Notes: generated by a model not told the origin, from the sequence alone. A stretch of DNA of 53,123 bases from DATFYM01 sp035315065 (GCA_035315065.1 DATFYM010000094.1:1-53123), one strand, 5' to 3'; counted from the first letter of the stretch, positions 8,384 through 16,957 are shown. Numbers and translations are program-made.

Positions 8384-9421
8384 CTAGCGTACTGGCTGAT
8401 AAATCTGGTCAAACACGCCGCCGTCGGCGAAATGGGTCTTCTGCGCCTTCTGCCAGCCTCCGAAGGCTTCATCAATGGTGAACAGTTTGACCTTCGGGAA
8501 TTGTCCCGCGTATTTGGCGGCGACCGACTTGAGCCGCGGACGGTAGTAGTTCCGGGCCGCGATTTCCTGACCGGCTTCCGAATAGAGAAAGTCGAGGTAG
8601 GCTTGCGCCACCTGGCGGGTGCCTCGCTTGTCGACCACCTTGTCCACCAGGCTGACGGGAGGCTCGGCCAGAATGCTCTCCGAGGGAGCGACGATCTCAA
8701 ACTTCTCGGCGCCAAACTCCCTCAGCGCGAGCAGCGCTTCGTTTTCCCAGGCGATCAAAACGTCGCCGATGCCGCGCTGAACGAAGGTATCGGTGGCGCC
8801 GCGCGCGCCGCTGTCGAGCACGGGAACGTTCTTATAGAGGCGGGTGACAAAATCCCTGGCCGCCGCCTCATTGCCACCGTTCTTGTGCAGGGCATATCCC
8901 CAGGCTGCCAGATAGTTCCACCGCGCGCCGCCCGACGTCTTGGGGTTGGGGGTGATCACCGACACGCCAGGCCTTACCAGATCATCCCAATTCCTGATGC
9001 CCTTGGCGTTCCCTTTGCGCACCAGAAAGACGATGGTGGAGGTGTAGGGAGAGCTGTGGTCGGCAAGGCGCGACTGCCAGTTTTGCGGCAGCAGTCCGGC
9101 GCGCTCGGCAATCTCATCGATATCATAGGCCAGCGCCAGCGTGACCACGTCTGCTTGCAGTCCGTCGATGACGGCGCGCGCCTGCTTTCCCGACCCGCCG
9201 TGCGACTGGTTGATCGTGACCGTTTGCCCGGTCTTCGCCTTCCACTGTTCAGAGAAGGCCTTGTTGATGTCCTTGTACAACTCGCGCGTAGGGTCGTAAG
9301 AAACGTTGAGCAGGGTCACGCCCTGAGCTGCGGCCTTACCCGGCGCCAGGGCCAGAATCAAGCTCAGAATAGGGCCCAGCGTCAGCGCGCCGAGGGGTCG
9401 AGAGACTGCTTGCGACTTCAT
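8384..9421 (-). CDS. sbp: Sulfate/thiosulfate ABC transporter substrate-binding protein
   Basis: 345 residues with an N-terminal signal peptide (hydrophobic LGPILSLILALAPG, cleavage near AAAQG). Sbp/CysP hallmarks: LLNVSYDPTRELY right after the signal, INQSHGGSGKQARAV (anion-binding loop), VTLALAYDIDEIA, TPNPKTSGGARWNYLAAWGY and a C-terminal YRPR. It binds sulfate in the periplasm and would deliver it to CysTWA permease/ATPase, but none of those genes is adjacent. Normal length and intact motifs argue that it is functional. Confidence 0.9.
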   Translation of the reverse strand: MKSQAVSRPLGALTLGPILSLILALAPGKAAAQGVTLLNVSYDPTRELYKDINKAFSEQWKAKTGQTVTINQSHGGSGKQARAVIDGLQADVVTLALAYDIDEIAERAGLLPQNWQSRLADHSSPYTSTIVFLVRKGNAKGIRNWDDLVRPGVSVITPNPKTSGGARWNYLAAWGYALHKNGGNEAAARDFVTRLYKNVPVLDSGARGATDTFVQRGIGDVLIAWENEALLALREFGAEKFEIVAPSESILAEPPVSLVDKVVDKRGTRQVAQAYLDFLYSEAGQEIAARNYYRPRLKSVAAKYAGQFPKVKLFTIDEAFGGWQKAQKTHFADGGVFDQIYQPVR

Positions 9422-9682
9422 GAAATATCGTCTCCTTATTCTCTACTCTCTTGGCGCCGCGCTCGTCTTGGAGGCGTCTGGCGGAGCCGGGTCCCTGATT
9501 GAGCGGACCGGTCGAGACTTGAGACCTGCTCCTCGTCAGCACGACAAGAGCGGGATTCAAGTATCCCTATCGAACTACTTGTATATCAGAGCCGCGCGCC
9601 GCTGTCAAGCTCCTTTTGAGCCTCACGAGTGCGGCAGGGAGTCTCGATTCTCGCTCTTCAATCGGCAGGCAGTAATCAGCGC

Positions 9683-10429
9683 TTACGAATCTGCCTCTCT
9701 GGGTGGCCCACCTGACCCGCCGGGGCGCGCCTGGGGAGAATCGCGGAGCGACGCGAGGAACTGCAACCACTCGCTCATCCCCTCGTTGGTCTTGGCGGAA
9801 ACGCGCAGGATCCTCATCCCTGGTCGCACCGCCTGAATGTTGCGGTCTGCGGCCGTCGAGTCAAATTCAGCGGCGGTGGCGAGGTCCATCTTGGTGATCA
9901 CCGCCACGTCGGCGCTATTGAAAATCGTGGGATACTTCAGCGGCTTGTCTTCTCCCTCGGTGACCGAGATGAGGACGAGCCGGAGGTTTTCACCCAGGTC
10001 ATAGGACGAAGGGCAAACGAGATTTCCCACGTTCTCGATAAAAAGGAAATCGAGCGGACCCACGTCCCATCCTTGGATGGCGTTCTCGATCATGGCGGCT
10101 TCGAGGTGGCAAAGGGTACCGGTGGTGATCTGCTTCACCGGCGCCTGGCTGCGCGCCAGCCGCAGGGCATCGTTCTCCGTCGCCAGGTCGCCCACCAGGG
10201 CCGCCACGCGGTACCGCGGGCGCAGAAGGATGAGTGTCTTTTCCAGGAGAGTGGTCTTGCCGGAACCGGGACTCGAGACCAGGCTCACCACAAACACGCC
10301 GCCCTGGCGGAAGCGTTCCCGAAGGGCGCGGGCCACGACGTCGTTATGCTTCAGAACGTTCTGCCGGACCTCAACCAGCCTGGGCACAAGAACGGCCACC
10401 GGGCGGGACACATCGGATTCCGAACTCAT
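9683..10429 (-). CDS. hypB: Hydrogenase nickel-incorporation GTPase HypB
   Basis: 248 residues. SIMIBI-class P-loop SSPGSGKTTLLEKT near residues 52-65, then LVGDLATENDALRLA, FIENVGNLVCPSSYDLGE and the guanine-specificity motif VITKMDLA. HypB hydrolyses GTP to drive nickel insertion into the [NiFe] large subunit together with HypA. The N-terminus lacks a histidine-rich nickel-storage stretch, so it is the non-storage type. The gene overlaps hypA by 4 bp (ATGA), so the two are translationally coupled; last gene of the hyp operon. Confidence 0.95.
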   Translation of the reverse strand: MSSESDVSRPVAVLVPRLVEVRQNVLKHNDVVARALRERFRQGGVFVVSLVSSPGSGKTTLLEKTLILLRPRYRVAALVGDLATENDALRLARSQAPVKQITTGTLCHLEAAMIENAIQGWDVGPLDFLFIENVGNLVCPSSYDLGENLRLVLISVTEGEDKPLKYPTIFNSADVAVITKMDLATAAEFDSTAADRNIQAVRPGMRILRVSAKTNEGMSEWLQFLASLRDSPQARPGGSGGPPREADS

Positions 10430-10773
10430 TCTTCTATCTCCAGGGCGAACACTTCGAGTTCCTTCCCGTGCACAACTTCACCGGTCGGCGTGTCGCACTC
10501 CGGGCAGCAAAACCGCTGCACGGAGCTCAGCAAGCGCTGCGCTTGGCACTGCGGACAATACACCACGATTGGAACGTCTTCGATGATCAGGCGCGAGCCC
10601 GCCATCGTGGTGCCCGCGGAAGCCATCTCGTATGAGCCCAGCAGCGCTTCCTTCACGACTCCGGCGAGCGGCCCGAGCCTCAGGTGCACGGCATCGACGC
10701 GGACTCCTCCCCGGCGCTCCGCCTCCTCCTGCGCCAACTCGACGATGCTCAGGGCGATGGACAATTCGTGCAT
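10426..10773 (-). CDS. hypA: Hydrogenase nickel metallochaperone HypA
   Basis: 115 residues from the ATG at 10773; the family always starts MHELSI, whose His2 binds nickel, and an upstream in-frame extension would be encoded by palindromic repeat. The zinc site is CPQC...CCPEC around residues 72-92. HypA passes nickel to the hydrogenase large-subunit precursor with HypB. Stop and hypB start overlap (ATGA). Confidence 0.95.
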   Translation of the reverse strand: MHELSIALSIVELAQEEAERRGGVRVDAVHLRLGPLAGVVKEALLGSYEMASAGTTMAGSRLIIEDVPIVVYCPQCQAQRLLSSVQRFCCPECDTPTGEVVHGKELEVFALEIEE

Positions 10774-10780
10774 ACGAAGA

Positions 10781-10912
10781 AACGATGAATGATGAATGAT
10801 GAATGATGAACTGAAGAAAAGAAAGTCGAGAGTCAAACGACCGCCTCTACTTTCGGCTCTCGACTCATTCTCTTCTTCTGTTCATCATTCATAATTCATC
10901 ATTTTTTCTGCT
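10781..10912. repeat. Intergenic palindrome, GATGAATGAT-type units (hypF-hypA gap)
   Basis: The left arm (about 10781-10835) has repeated GATGAATGAT plus AAAGTCGAGAG; the right arm (about 10854-10908) is the complement (CTCTCGACT ... TTCATCATTCAT). The last codons of hypF (KMMNYE) are written in the right arm. Confidence 0.8.
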
Positions 10913-13248
10913 GACTCCTTCTTCCTTTGTGGATCAAGTAAACTCGCTGCTACTGCCGCCTGCCCCAGACTGATGCCTCCGTCGTTGGGCGGCACCGCGT
11001 GATTGGTCCAAATCTCCACCGGCTCATTTTCGAGCAGCGATTTCAAATCCTCCAGCAGCAGCTCATTCTGAAAAACTCCGCCCGAAAGAACCACTGTGTC
11101 GAGGGCCCGTCCGTTGAAAGCGTGGACTTGGCACAGCGTGACAATGGCGCTCGCGAGTCCCTCCGCGATTCCCCGCTGAAAGGTGCGCGCGATCTCTCGC
11201 GGACTCCTTCCGCGACGCCGATCCTCGATCAGGGCGCGAAGCAACGGCCGGAAGTCCAACTCGCCACCGATCAGCGGAAACGGGTACGCCGCCGTCAACG
11301 GCGCCGTGCGAGCGAGGCGCTCCAGCCACATCGCGGCCTGGCCCTCGAAGGTGACTTCGCGAGTGAAGCCGACGAGCGCGGCGGCGGTGTCAAATAACCG
11401 TCCAATCGAGGTCGTTGTAAACGTGCGCAGGCCCTTGTGCACCAATTGCAGGGATTGCTCGTAGCGTGCGGGAAATCGGAAGGGGGCGGCGATTAGGTCA
11501 GGTAGTCGATATTCACATTCAGCCAAGGGCTCGCTGTCGCTACCCAGTTGAGCGATGAACCCCGCCGCCGCCTGCACCGGATGCTGTGCTGCCGCGTCGC
11601 CTCCGGGAAGGGCAGCAGGGCGCAAGTGAGCCACGCGGTCGAAGCCCTCGGCGACGCTTCCCGCAAAAAACTCCCCGCCCCAGATGGTGCCGTCGTCGCC
11701 GTAACCCGTCCCGTCGAAACTCACGCCCAACACTCGCTTCTCCCAGGCGCCGCGCTCGGCCAGCACGGAGGCGATATGGGCGCGATGATGCTGCACGGCC
11801 ACCCGCTGCGGGGCCGGAAGCGACAACGCGTGGAGGGTGGAGATGTACTGCGGGTGAGCGTCGTGAACCACCAGGAGGTCGTCCCAAGCGACCTCGTACA
11901 TGGAGACCAAATCGTGGATGGTTTCTTGAAACGCCTGGAATGAGGGGTAGTGGTCCAGGTCCCCGATGTGCTGGCTCGCAAATGCTTGGCCTCCCACCAC
12001 CAGGGTGACGGTGTTCTTGAGATCGGCGCCGACCGCCAGCAGCGGGCGCTCCACCGGCAAGGTGGCGACCGCGCCGGGGGCGTAGCCGCGCGACCTTCGC
12101 AGCACCACCGGACCGAACGCTCCGGCCCGCGCCACCGAATCATCAACCCGCCGCGCGATGGGCCGATCGCCGATAAGGAATGCGTCGGCGATGCCTCCCA
12201 GGCGGTCCAGCGCATCCTCGTCCTCGTAAGCGATCGGCTCGCTCGACCGATTGGCGCTGGTCATTACCAGGACTTCCGGAGCGCCGGCGGCGAAGAGCAA
12301 ATGGTGCAGCGGCGTATAGGGTAACATCACTCCGAGTTCGTCGTTGTCAGGAGCCACGCCGGGAAGTTTCACCCTGGCGGGCGCAAGCACGATGGGCCGG
12401 GCCGTTGAAGTGAGCAGCGTCTCCGCCGCCGAAGAGAGCTCCACCAAGGCGCGCGCCACCTCGAGGCTCTTGGCCATTAGCGCAAAGGGTTTTTCCTTGC
12501 GATACTTCCGATCGCGCAAGGCCGCGACAGCTTCCGGGTTCTTTGCGTCGCAGGCCAGATGATAGCCACCGAGGCCTTTCACGGCCACGATCTTGCCCGC
12601 TTCGAGCAGTCGCGCGGTTTGGGTGATGCTCGCTTCGTCTCCGTGCACGGGTTCACTCACGGCCTGCAAGCAGTAATGGGGTCCGCAGGCCGGGCACGCC
12701 ACCGGTTGAGCGTGAAAGCGTCGATCGGCAGGATCGTGGTATTCGGCGGCGCAGTAAGCGTCCAGCGGCCAACGCTGCATCGTCGTGCGAGGCCGATCGT
12801 ACGGCAGGTCGAGAATCACTGTGTAACGGGGCCCGCAGTTGGTACAGTTGATGTAGGGGTATTGGTAACGCCGGTCGGAAGGGTCCGAAAGCTCTCGGAG
12901 GCAATCCGCGCAGACCGGCAAATCGGGCGAGATGCGAACCGTTGGGCGTTCGCGTCGCTGGCTCTCGCGAATCGTGAATCCATTGAGCCCCGCCGGCTCG
13001 ACGGGCGTCACCTCAATGGCCGCAATCGACGCCGCGCTAGGAGGCTGCGATTCCAGATCGCGCAAGAAGGCACGCAGGGCAGGCTCAGCTCCTTCGAGAT
13101 GGATCTCGACTCCATCCTCAGCATTCAAAACCCAACCGGCCAGCGCGTTGCTCTGAGCCAGGCGAAACACAAAAGGGCGAAAGCCGACGCCCTGCACGAC
13201 GCCGCGCACGCGAATAGAACAGGCGCTCGCCATAAGGTTACTTGGCAT
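10885..13248 (-). CDS. hypF: Carbamoyltransferase HypF
   Basis: 787 residues, full length. Domain order: acylphosphatase-like (RGVVQGVGFRPFVF near 14-27), two zinc fingers (CADCLREL...CTNCG and CAAEYH...CPACG, about 110-190), YrdC-like (KGLGGYHLACDA, then VMTSANRSSEPIA), and a C-terminal Kae1-like carbamoyltransferase domain (HHRAHIASVLAERG, GVSFDGTGYGDDGTIWGGE, LSGGVFQNELL). It makes the thiocarboxamide on the HypE C-terminal cysteine from carbamoyl phosphate, the precursor of the active-site cyanides. Start could be 13248 or 13233 (MASACSI); both keep the acylphosphatase domain. The final residues are repeat-derived. Confidence 0.95.
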   Translation of the reverse strand: MPSNLMASACSIRVRGVVQGVGFRPFVFRLAQSNALAGWVLNAEDGVEIHLEGAEPALRAFLRDLESQPPSAASIAAIEVTPVEPAGLNGFTIRESQRRERPTVRISPDLPVCADCLRELSDPSDRRYQYPYINCTNCGPRYTVILDLPYDRPRTTMQRWPLDAYCAAEYHDPADRRFHAQPVACPACGPHYCLQAVSEPVHGDEASITQTARLLEAGKIVAVKGLGGYHLACDAKNPEAVAALRDRKYRKEKPFALMAKSLEVARALVELSSAAETLLTSTARPIVLAPARVKLPGVAPDNDELGVMLPYTPLHHLLFAAGAPEVLVMTSANRSSEPIAYEDEDALDRLGGIADAFLIGDRPIARRVDDSVARAGAFGPVVLRRSRGYAPGAVATLPVERPLLAVGADLKNTVTLVVGGQAFASQHIGDLDHYPSFQAFQETIHDLVSMYEVAWDDLLVVHDAHPQYISTLHALSLPAPQRVAVQHHRAHIASVLAERGAWEKRVLGVSFDGTGYGDDGTIWGGEFFAGSVAEGFDRVAHLRPAALPGGDAAAQHPVQAAAGFIAQLGSDSEPLAECEYRLPDLIAAPFRFPARYEQSLQLVHKGLRTFTTTSIGRLFDTAAALVGFTREVTFEGQAAMWLERLARTAPLTAAYPFPLIGGELDFRPLLRALIEDRRRGRSPREIARTFQRGIAEGLASAIVTLCQVHAFNGRALDTVVLSGGVFQNELLLEDLKSLLENEPVEIWTNHAVPPNDGGISLGQAAVAASLLDPQRKKESAEKMMNYE

Positions 13249-13279
13249 CGGTGGCCCGGGAACGCGGGCACTCTTCAGA

Positions 13280-13359
13280 AGTGGCTAGTGGTTAGTGGCT
13301 AGTGGCTAGCAAGAGCGCGCGGTCTTGCTCTAGCCACTGACCACTCGCCACTAGCCACT
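13280..13359. repeat. Intergenic palindrome, AGTGGCTAGTGGTT-type units (grx-hypF gap)
   Basis: The left arm (13280-13316) consists of AGTGGCTAGTGG units; the right arm (13327-13359) is its near-complement (CCACTAGCCACT). The loop is about ten GC-rich bases. Confidence 0.8.
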
Positions 13360-13419
13360 GCGACGGGGGGCGCGACGCCCGCCCTCCCAGGCCAATTCAG
13401 GACTGTACCTCTTCTTCGG

Positions 13420-13656
13420 TTATTCTCCACCGATTGGACAGCCGCGCCCTTGCCAGCCGATTTGAACCACCTTACCGTCCTCCACCAGCACCGGCACCAT
13501 GTGCTGCCCGCTTGCCAGCGCGCGCATCCGGTCCCGAGCCGTCGCGTCGGCCTCGACGTCGTACTCCACGAACTCCTGCCCCTTCCATTCCAGCCACTCC
13601 CGCATCTCCTCGGTGTAGGGACATCTCTTGGTGCCGTAGAGTTCGAGTTTGGGCAT
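13420..13656 (-). CDS. Glutaredoxin-like small protein
   Basis: 78 residues, thioredoxin-fold glutaredoxin type: beta-strand LELYGTKRCPYTEEM with a CPYT active site at residues 12-15 (single cysteine), then FVEYDVEADATAR and the cis-Pro loop HMVPVLVEDGKVVQIGW, ending GRGCP. The architecture resembles the Uxx-star group of glutaredoxin-like (seleno)proteins, but the active-site codon is TGT, so cysteine. It sits inside the hyp operon between hypE and hypF; a redox role for hydrogenase maturation is possible but only inferred from position. AAGGA lies about 8 bases before the ATG. Confidence 0.75.
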   Translation of the reverse strand: MPKLELYGTKRCPYTEEMREWLEWKGQEFVEYDVEADATARDRMRALASGQHMVPVLVEDGKVVQIGWQGRGCPIGGE

Positions 13657-13671
13657 GAGCCCGTCCTTCGG

Positions 13672-13787
13672 GAATTTTGGATTTGGCCTGGGAGCGCGGG
13701 CATCTTGCCCGCTCTTTGCTTCTGGTTGAGAACCTTCAGATCAAAAGCGGGCAAGATGCCCGCGCTCCCAGACCAAATCCAAAATTC
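13672..13787. repeat. Intergenic palindrome, 41-bp arms (hypE-grx gap)
   Basis: Arms 13672-13712 and 13747-13787 are complementary at 40 of 41 positions, around a 34-base loop. The arm contains GGAGCGCGGGCATCTTGCCC, itself a small palindrome. It ends 3 bases before the hypE stop codon and 15 bases from the glutaredoxin start. Confidence 0.9.
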
Positions 13788-13790
13788 TTC

Positions 13791-14855
13791 TCAGCAGATG
13801 CGCGGCAGAGGATCGCCCACCAGCATGTCCACCACGCGACTGCCGCCGTAGGAGGTGGTCACGAGCACGGTACCGGCAGGTTGCTCTCGGACCTCGCCGA
13901 TCATTACCGCCTCCTCACCGCCCACTGATTGGGTCAACGCTGAGAGCCCGGCTTCAGCCTGATCCGCGGCCACCACCGCCAGGAACTGCCCTTCGTTGGC
14001 GATATGCAGCGGATCGAGGCCCAGCAACTCGCACGCGCCCCGCACCATATCGCGGACGGGAATCTTGTCGTCCCGAAGGATGATTCCCAGCCCGCAATCT
14101 CGGGCGAGCTCGTTCAGCGACGTGGCCACACCGCCGCGCGTGGGATCGCGCATCCAGCGAATGCCGGGTCCGACGGCGCGCGCCAGCGCTTCTACCAAGG
14201 GAAGCACCGAGCGCGTGTCGGAAGCAAGCTCGGCTTGGAGGTCGAGTTCGCCGCGGGCCAGCAGGATAGTGATGCCGTGGTCGCCGATGGGACCGGAAAG
14301 CAGCACCTTGTCGCCGGGCCGCACCGATTGCGGCGAGACGGTGACGCCCTCCATTAACCGACCGATGCCGGTGGTGGTGACGTACATCCGGTCAGCCTTG
14401 CCGTTTTCCACCACTTTGGTGTCGCCGCCGACGATCTTCACGCCGGCGCGCTCGGCGGCGCGGGCCATCGCCCGGACCTCGGCTTCGAGCGCTCCCGACG
14501 GCAGTCCCGCTTCGAGCACGTAGGTTACAACCATAGCCTCGGCCCTGGCTCCCGAGACCGCGAGGTCGTTCACGGTGCCATTTACTGCCAGTTCGCCGAT
14601 GGAGCCGCCGGGAAACGTCAGGGGCTTCACCACGAAACTGTCAGTGGTGATAGCCACGCGGGCACCGTCGACCTCGACTACGGCCGCGTCTCCCAAAGGT
14701 CCGGGTGACGAGCCAAACAGGAGGGGAACGAAGAGTCCCTCGATCAGCCTGCGGCTGGCCTTGCCTCCGGCTCCGTGGGCCATCTCGATTTGAAGGTCAC
14801 GAAATCGGACTTTGGGCGGGGACTTCGTCGCGGTGTCGAGGCTGGAAGAGCCCAT
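13791..14855 (-). CDS. hypE: Hydrogenase maturation protein HypE
   Basis: 354 residues, PurM/SelD-like ATPase. Signature: N-terminal MAHGAGGKASRRLIEGLF, GDAAVVEVDGARVAITTDSFVV, VNGTVNDLAVSGA, VGGDTKVVENG, and the invariant C-terminal PRIC whose last cysteine (354) receives the carbamoyl group from HypF and is dehydrated to a thiocyanate. The intact C-terminal Cys argues for a working maturation system. Upstream gene hypD is separated by a palindrome-filled gap. Confidence 0.95.
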   Translation of the reverse strand: MGSSSLDTATKSPPKVRFRDLQIEMAHGAGGKASRRLIEGLFVPLLFGSSPGPLGDAAVVEVDGARVAITTDSFVVKPLTFPGGSIGELAVNGTVNDLAVSGARAEAMVVTYVLEAGLPSGALEAEVRAMARAAERAGVKIVGGDTKVVENGKADRMYVTTTGIGRLMEGVTVSPQSVRPGDKVLLSGPIGDHGITILLARGELDLQAELASDTRSVLPLVEALARAVGPGIRWMRDPTRGGVATSLNELARDCGLGIILRDDKIPVRDMVRGACELLGLDPLHIANEGQFLAVVAADQAEAGLSALTQSVGGEEAVMIGEVREQPAGTVLVTTSYGGSRVVDMLVGDPLPRIC

Positions 14856-14886
14856 AAGGATTCACAATCTTGGATCCGCTACGACT

Positions 14887-15040
14887 ATCATCAACGAATT
14901 GACGATTGTCGATTGACGATTGCCGATTGGAAGAGAAAAGCAGACACGCCGCGCGGCCCTTCCAAGAGGCCATCCCCAATCGTCAATGCGCCGCTCTTCC
15001 AATCGTCAATCGTCAATCGTCAATCGGCAATTCTTCTGAG
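14887..15040. repeat. Intergenic palindrome, GACGATTGTCGATT-type units (hypD-hypE gap)
   Basis: Left arm about 14887-14938 (AATTGACGATTGTCGATTG ... GGAAGAG) and right arm about 14993-15039 (CTCTTCCAATCGTCAATCG ...). Nearly complementary over some 45 bases with a loop of about 55 bases. Confidence 0.8.
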
Positions 15041-15085
15041 GGGGCAAGAGTGTGGATAGCGCTAGCCACGGTCAAGAATTAGGTG

Positions 15086-16207
15086 TCACAGCACACTAGA
15101 GGCCGGAGCCGATTTCCGATACTCATAATTATAGTGCGCCGCGCAAGAACCCTCGGAAGAAACCATCAGCGCACCCACCGGCTGTTCCGGCGTGCACTCA
15201 CGGCCGAAGAGTCTGCACTGGGCCGGCTTCAGCAGGCCCTTCAGGACCTCGCCGCACTGCGCCGCTTTAGGATCGGTCACCCGCACTCCGGGGACCGCGA
15301 ATCGCCGCTCGGCGTCCCATGGTGCGTATTTCTCGTTGATACGGAGCGCCGATTCGGAGATGGACCCCATGCCCCGCCATTCAAAATGAGGGCGAAGCTC
15401 GAAGACCTCGGCCATCGCCGCCAGCGCGGCGCGATTGCCTTCCCAGGACACCGCGCGCTTGTACTGATTTTCGACCTTCGCTTCCCCCGCCCGTAGTTGG
15501 CGCAGCAGCATGACGACGGACTGAAGAATGTCCAGCGGCTCGAAACCCGACACCACAATCGGCCGGCCGGCTTCCTTGGCGATCCACTCATAAGGCCGGC
15601 AACCGATCACCGTGGAAACGTGGCCGGGGCCTATGAAGGCGTCGATGCGCATGTCGGGCGAATCGACAATCGCCCGGATGGCGGGAATGACGGTAATGTG
15701 ATTGGAGAACACCGAAAAATTGGTGATGCCCTCGGCCTTGGCGCGCATCAGCGTAAGAGCCGTGGAGGGTGCCGTAGTCTCAAACCCGATAGCAAAGAAC
15801 ATCACGTGCTTCGCGGGATTGGCCCGCGCTAGCTTGAGAGCATCGGCGGGCGAGTAGACAATGCGTACGTCCATTCCTCGCGCCTTCGATTCCAGCGGGC
15901 TTCCGTACGTTCCGGGAACCCGCATCATGTCGCCGAAAGCAGTGAAGATCACATCGGGCTGCCGGCCGATCGAGAGGCCGTCGTCGATCCTCCCCATGGG
16001 CAGCACGCAGACCGGGCAGCCGGGTCCGTGAATGAATTCGAGGTTGGAGGGAAGAATGTCTTTCAGTCCGAACCGATAAATGGCATGGGTGTGCCCGCCG
16101 CAGACCTCCATGATGCGATAGTCCCGACCAGGCTCGGCGAGCCGGCAGATTTCCTCCGCCGTTTTTGAAATCGCCTCCGCGTTGCGAAACTCGTCTACGA
16201 ATCGCAT
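15086..16207 (-). CDS. hypD: Hydrogenase maturation iron-sulfur protein HypD
   Basis: 373 residues. Key motifs in order: MEVCGGHTHAIYR (conserved Cys for Fe(CN)2CO scaffold), IHGPGCPVCVLPMG (CxxC thiol pair), and the C-terminal cysteine set AAQCGEVLKG, PAQCRLFGREC and SSEGSC for the [4Fe-4S] cluster. With HypC and HypE it assembles the iron dicyano-carbonyl unit. Length is normal. It lies downstream of hypC, separated by a palindromic spacer. Confidence 0.95.
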   Translation of the reverse strand: MRFVDEFRNAEAISKTAEEICRLAEPGRDYRIMEVCGGHTHAIYRFGLKDILPSNLEFIHGPGCPVCVLPMGRIDDGLSIGRQPDVIFTAFGDMMRVPGTYGSPLESKARGMDVRIVYSPADALKLARANPAKHVMFFAIGFETTAPSTALTLMRAKAEGITNFSVFSNHITVIPAIRAIVDSPDMRIDAFIGPGHVSTVIGCRPYEWIAKEAGRPIVVSGFEPLDILQSVVMLLRQLRAGEAKVENQYKRAVSWEGNRAALAAMAEVFELRPHFEWRGMGSISESALRINEKYAPWDAERRFAVPGVRVTDPKAAQCGEVLKGLLKPAQCRLFGRECTPEQPVGALMVSSEGSCAAHYNYEYRKSAPASSVL

Positions 16208-16245
16208 CGTTCGCCACTTTGGGAGAGGAGCCAGAACTCAGGACT

Positions 16246-16330
16246 GAGTCATTGATCCATTGAGTCATTGTGCCATTGAAGCAGGTGACTGGTTCAATGA
16301 CCCAATGAATCAATGACGCAATGGATCAAT
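16246..16330. repeat. Intergenic palindrome, GAGTCATTGATCCATT-type units (hypC-hypD gap)
   Basis: The left arm 16246-16280 faces the right arm 16293-16330 (TCAATGACCCAATGAATCAA). The hypC reading frame runs into the right arm, so the last HypC residues (PLRH) are repeat-encoded. Confidence 0.85.
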
Positions 16331-16651
16331 TCTTCCTGGCTTCTGACTTCCTTCTCCTGCCTCCTGATTTCCGCCTCCCGGTTCCTCGCCGAGGCCATAG
16401 CCACGCACTTCGTCCATCGCTGCCTGCTGCTCGCCCAGCATCTCCAGCGTGCGGATTTGCTCAAGGGCATCCTGCTCGCTGATCTTGCTGAGCGCGAAGC
16501 CGACGTGGATCAAAACCCAATCTCCGGGCCTTGGATTCTCATCCGCCAAGAGCGCCAGATCCACTTTGCGGCGCACACCACCAACATCCACCAGGGCGAG
16601 AGGAAGGTCAGGAAGCAACTCCAGAATCTTACCGGGTATGGCTAAGCACAC
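16310..16651 (-). CDS. hypC: Hydrogenase maturation chaperone HypC
   Basis: 113 residues from a GTG start at 16651 with AAGGAG a few bases upstream. The invariant N-terminus MCLAIPG places Cys2, the Fe-ligand thiol, exactly where the family needs it; VDVGGVRRKVDLAL and GDWVLIHVGFALSKI complete the OB-like core. HypC shuttles the Fe(CN)2CO group from HypD to the large subunit. Typical HypC is 75-95 residues; the extra tail (EEPGGGNQEAGEGSQ onward) is low complexity and ends in repeat DNA, so it is probably not functional. First gene of the hyp operon. Confidence 0.95.
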   Translation of the reverse strand: MCLAIPGKILELLPDLPLALVDVGGVRRKVDLALLADENPRPGDWVLIHVGFALSKISEQDALEQIRTLEMLGEQQAAMDEVRGYGLGEEPGGGNQEAGEGSQKPGRIDPLRH

Positions 16652-16696
16652 AGCGTTCTCCTTGGCGACAGGCCCCTATTGATCATAACCCCAATT

Positions 16697-16786
16697 CAAG
16701 GAGGTCGAAAGTCCAAAGTCGAAAGTCGAGAGCTAAGAGCTCCTTGGCTTCCGACTTTCGACTTTCAACTTTCGACTTTCGACTGG
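16697..16786. repeat. Intergenic palindrome upstream of hypC, GAAAGTCGA-type units
   Basis: The left half (GTCGAAAGTCCAAAGTCGAA...) and right half (CGACTTTCAACTTTCGACTT) are complementary around AGCTAAGAGCT. The 350-bp gap 16652-17003 otherwise holds further unpaired repeat remnants and the tmRNA promoter; I see no gene in it. Confidence 0.75.
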
Positions 16787-16957
16787 CAGTTTGCTAGCCA
16801 CTAACCAGGCGTCCCGTCGATTGGAGGAAGAATCGGCTATCGGCCATTAGCAAGAACCGGAGACCTTCGTGCTGAGAGCTGACGGCTGATAGCTAGCTGA
16901 AAGCTGTTTCCAATCGTCAGGACGCCCGCGCTCCCAGGCCCCACCTAATAAAGCATC

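Noticed and set aside
13420..13656. Selenoprotein of the Uxx-star type
   Set aside because: The active-site codon is TGT (Cys), not TGA, so no selenocysteine is needed; only the fold similarity is kept.
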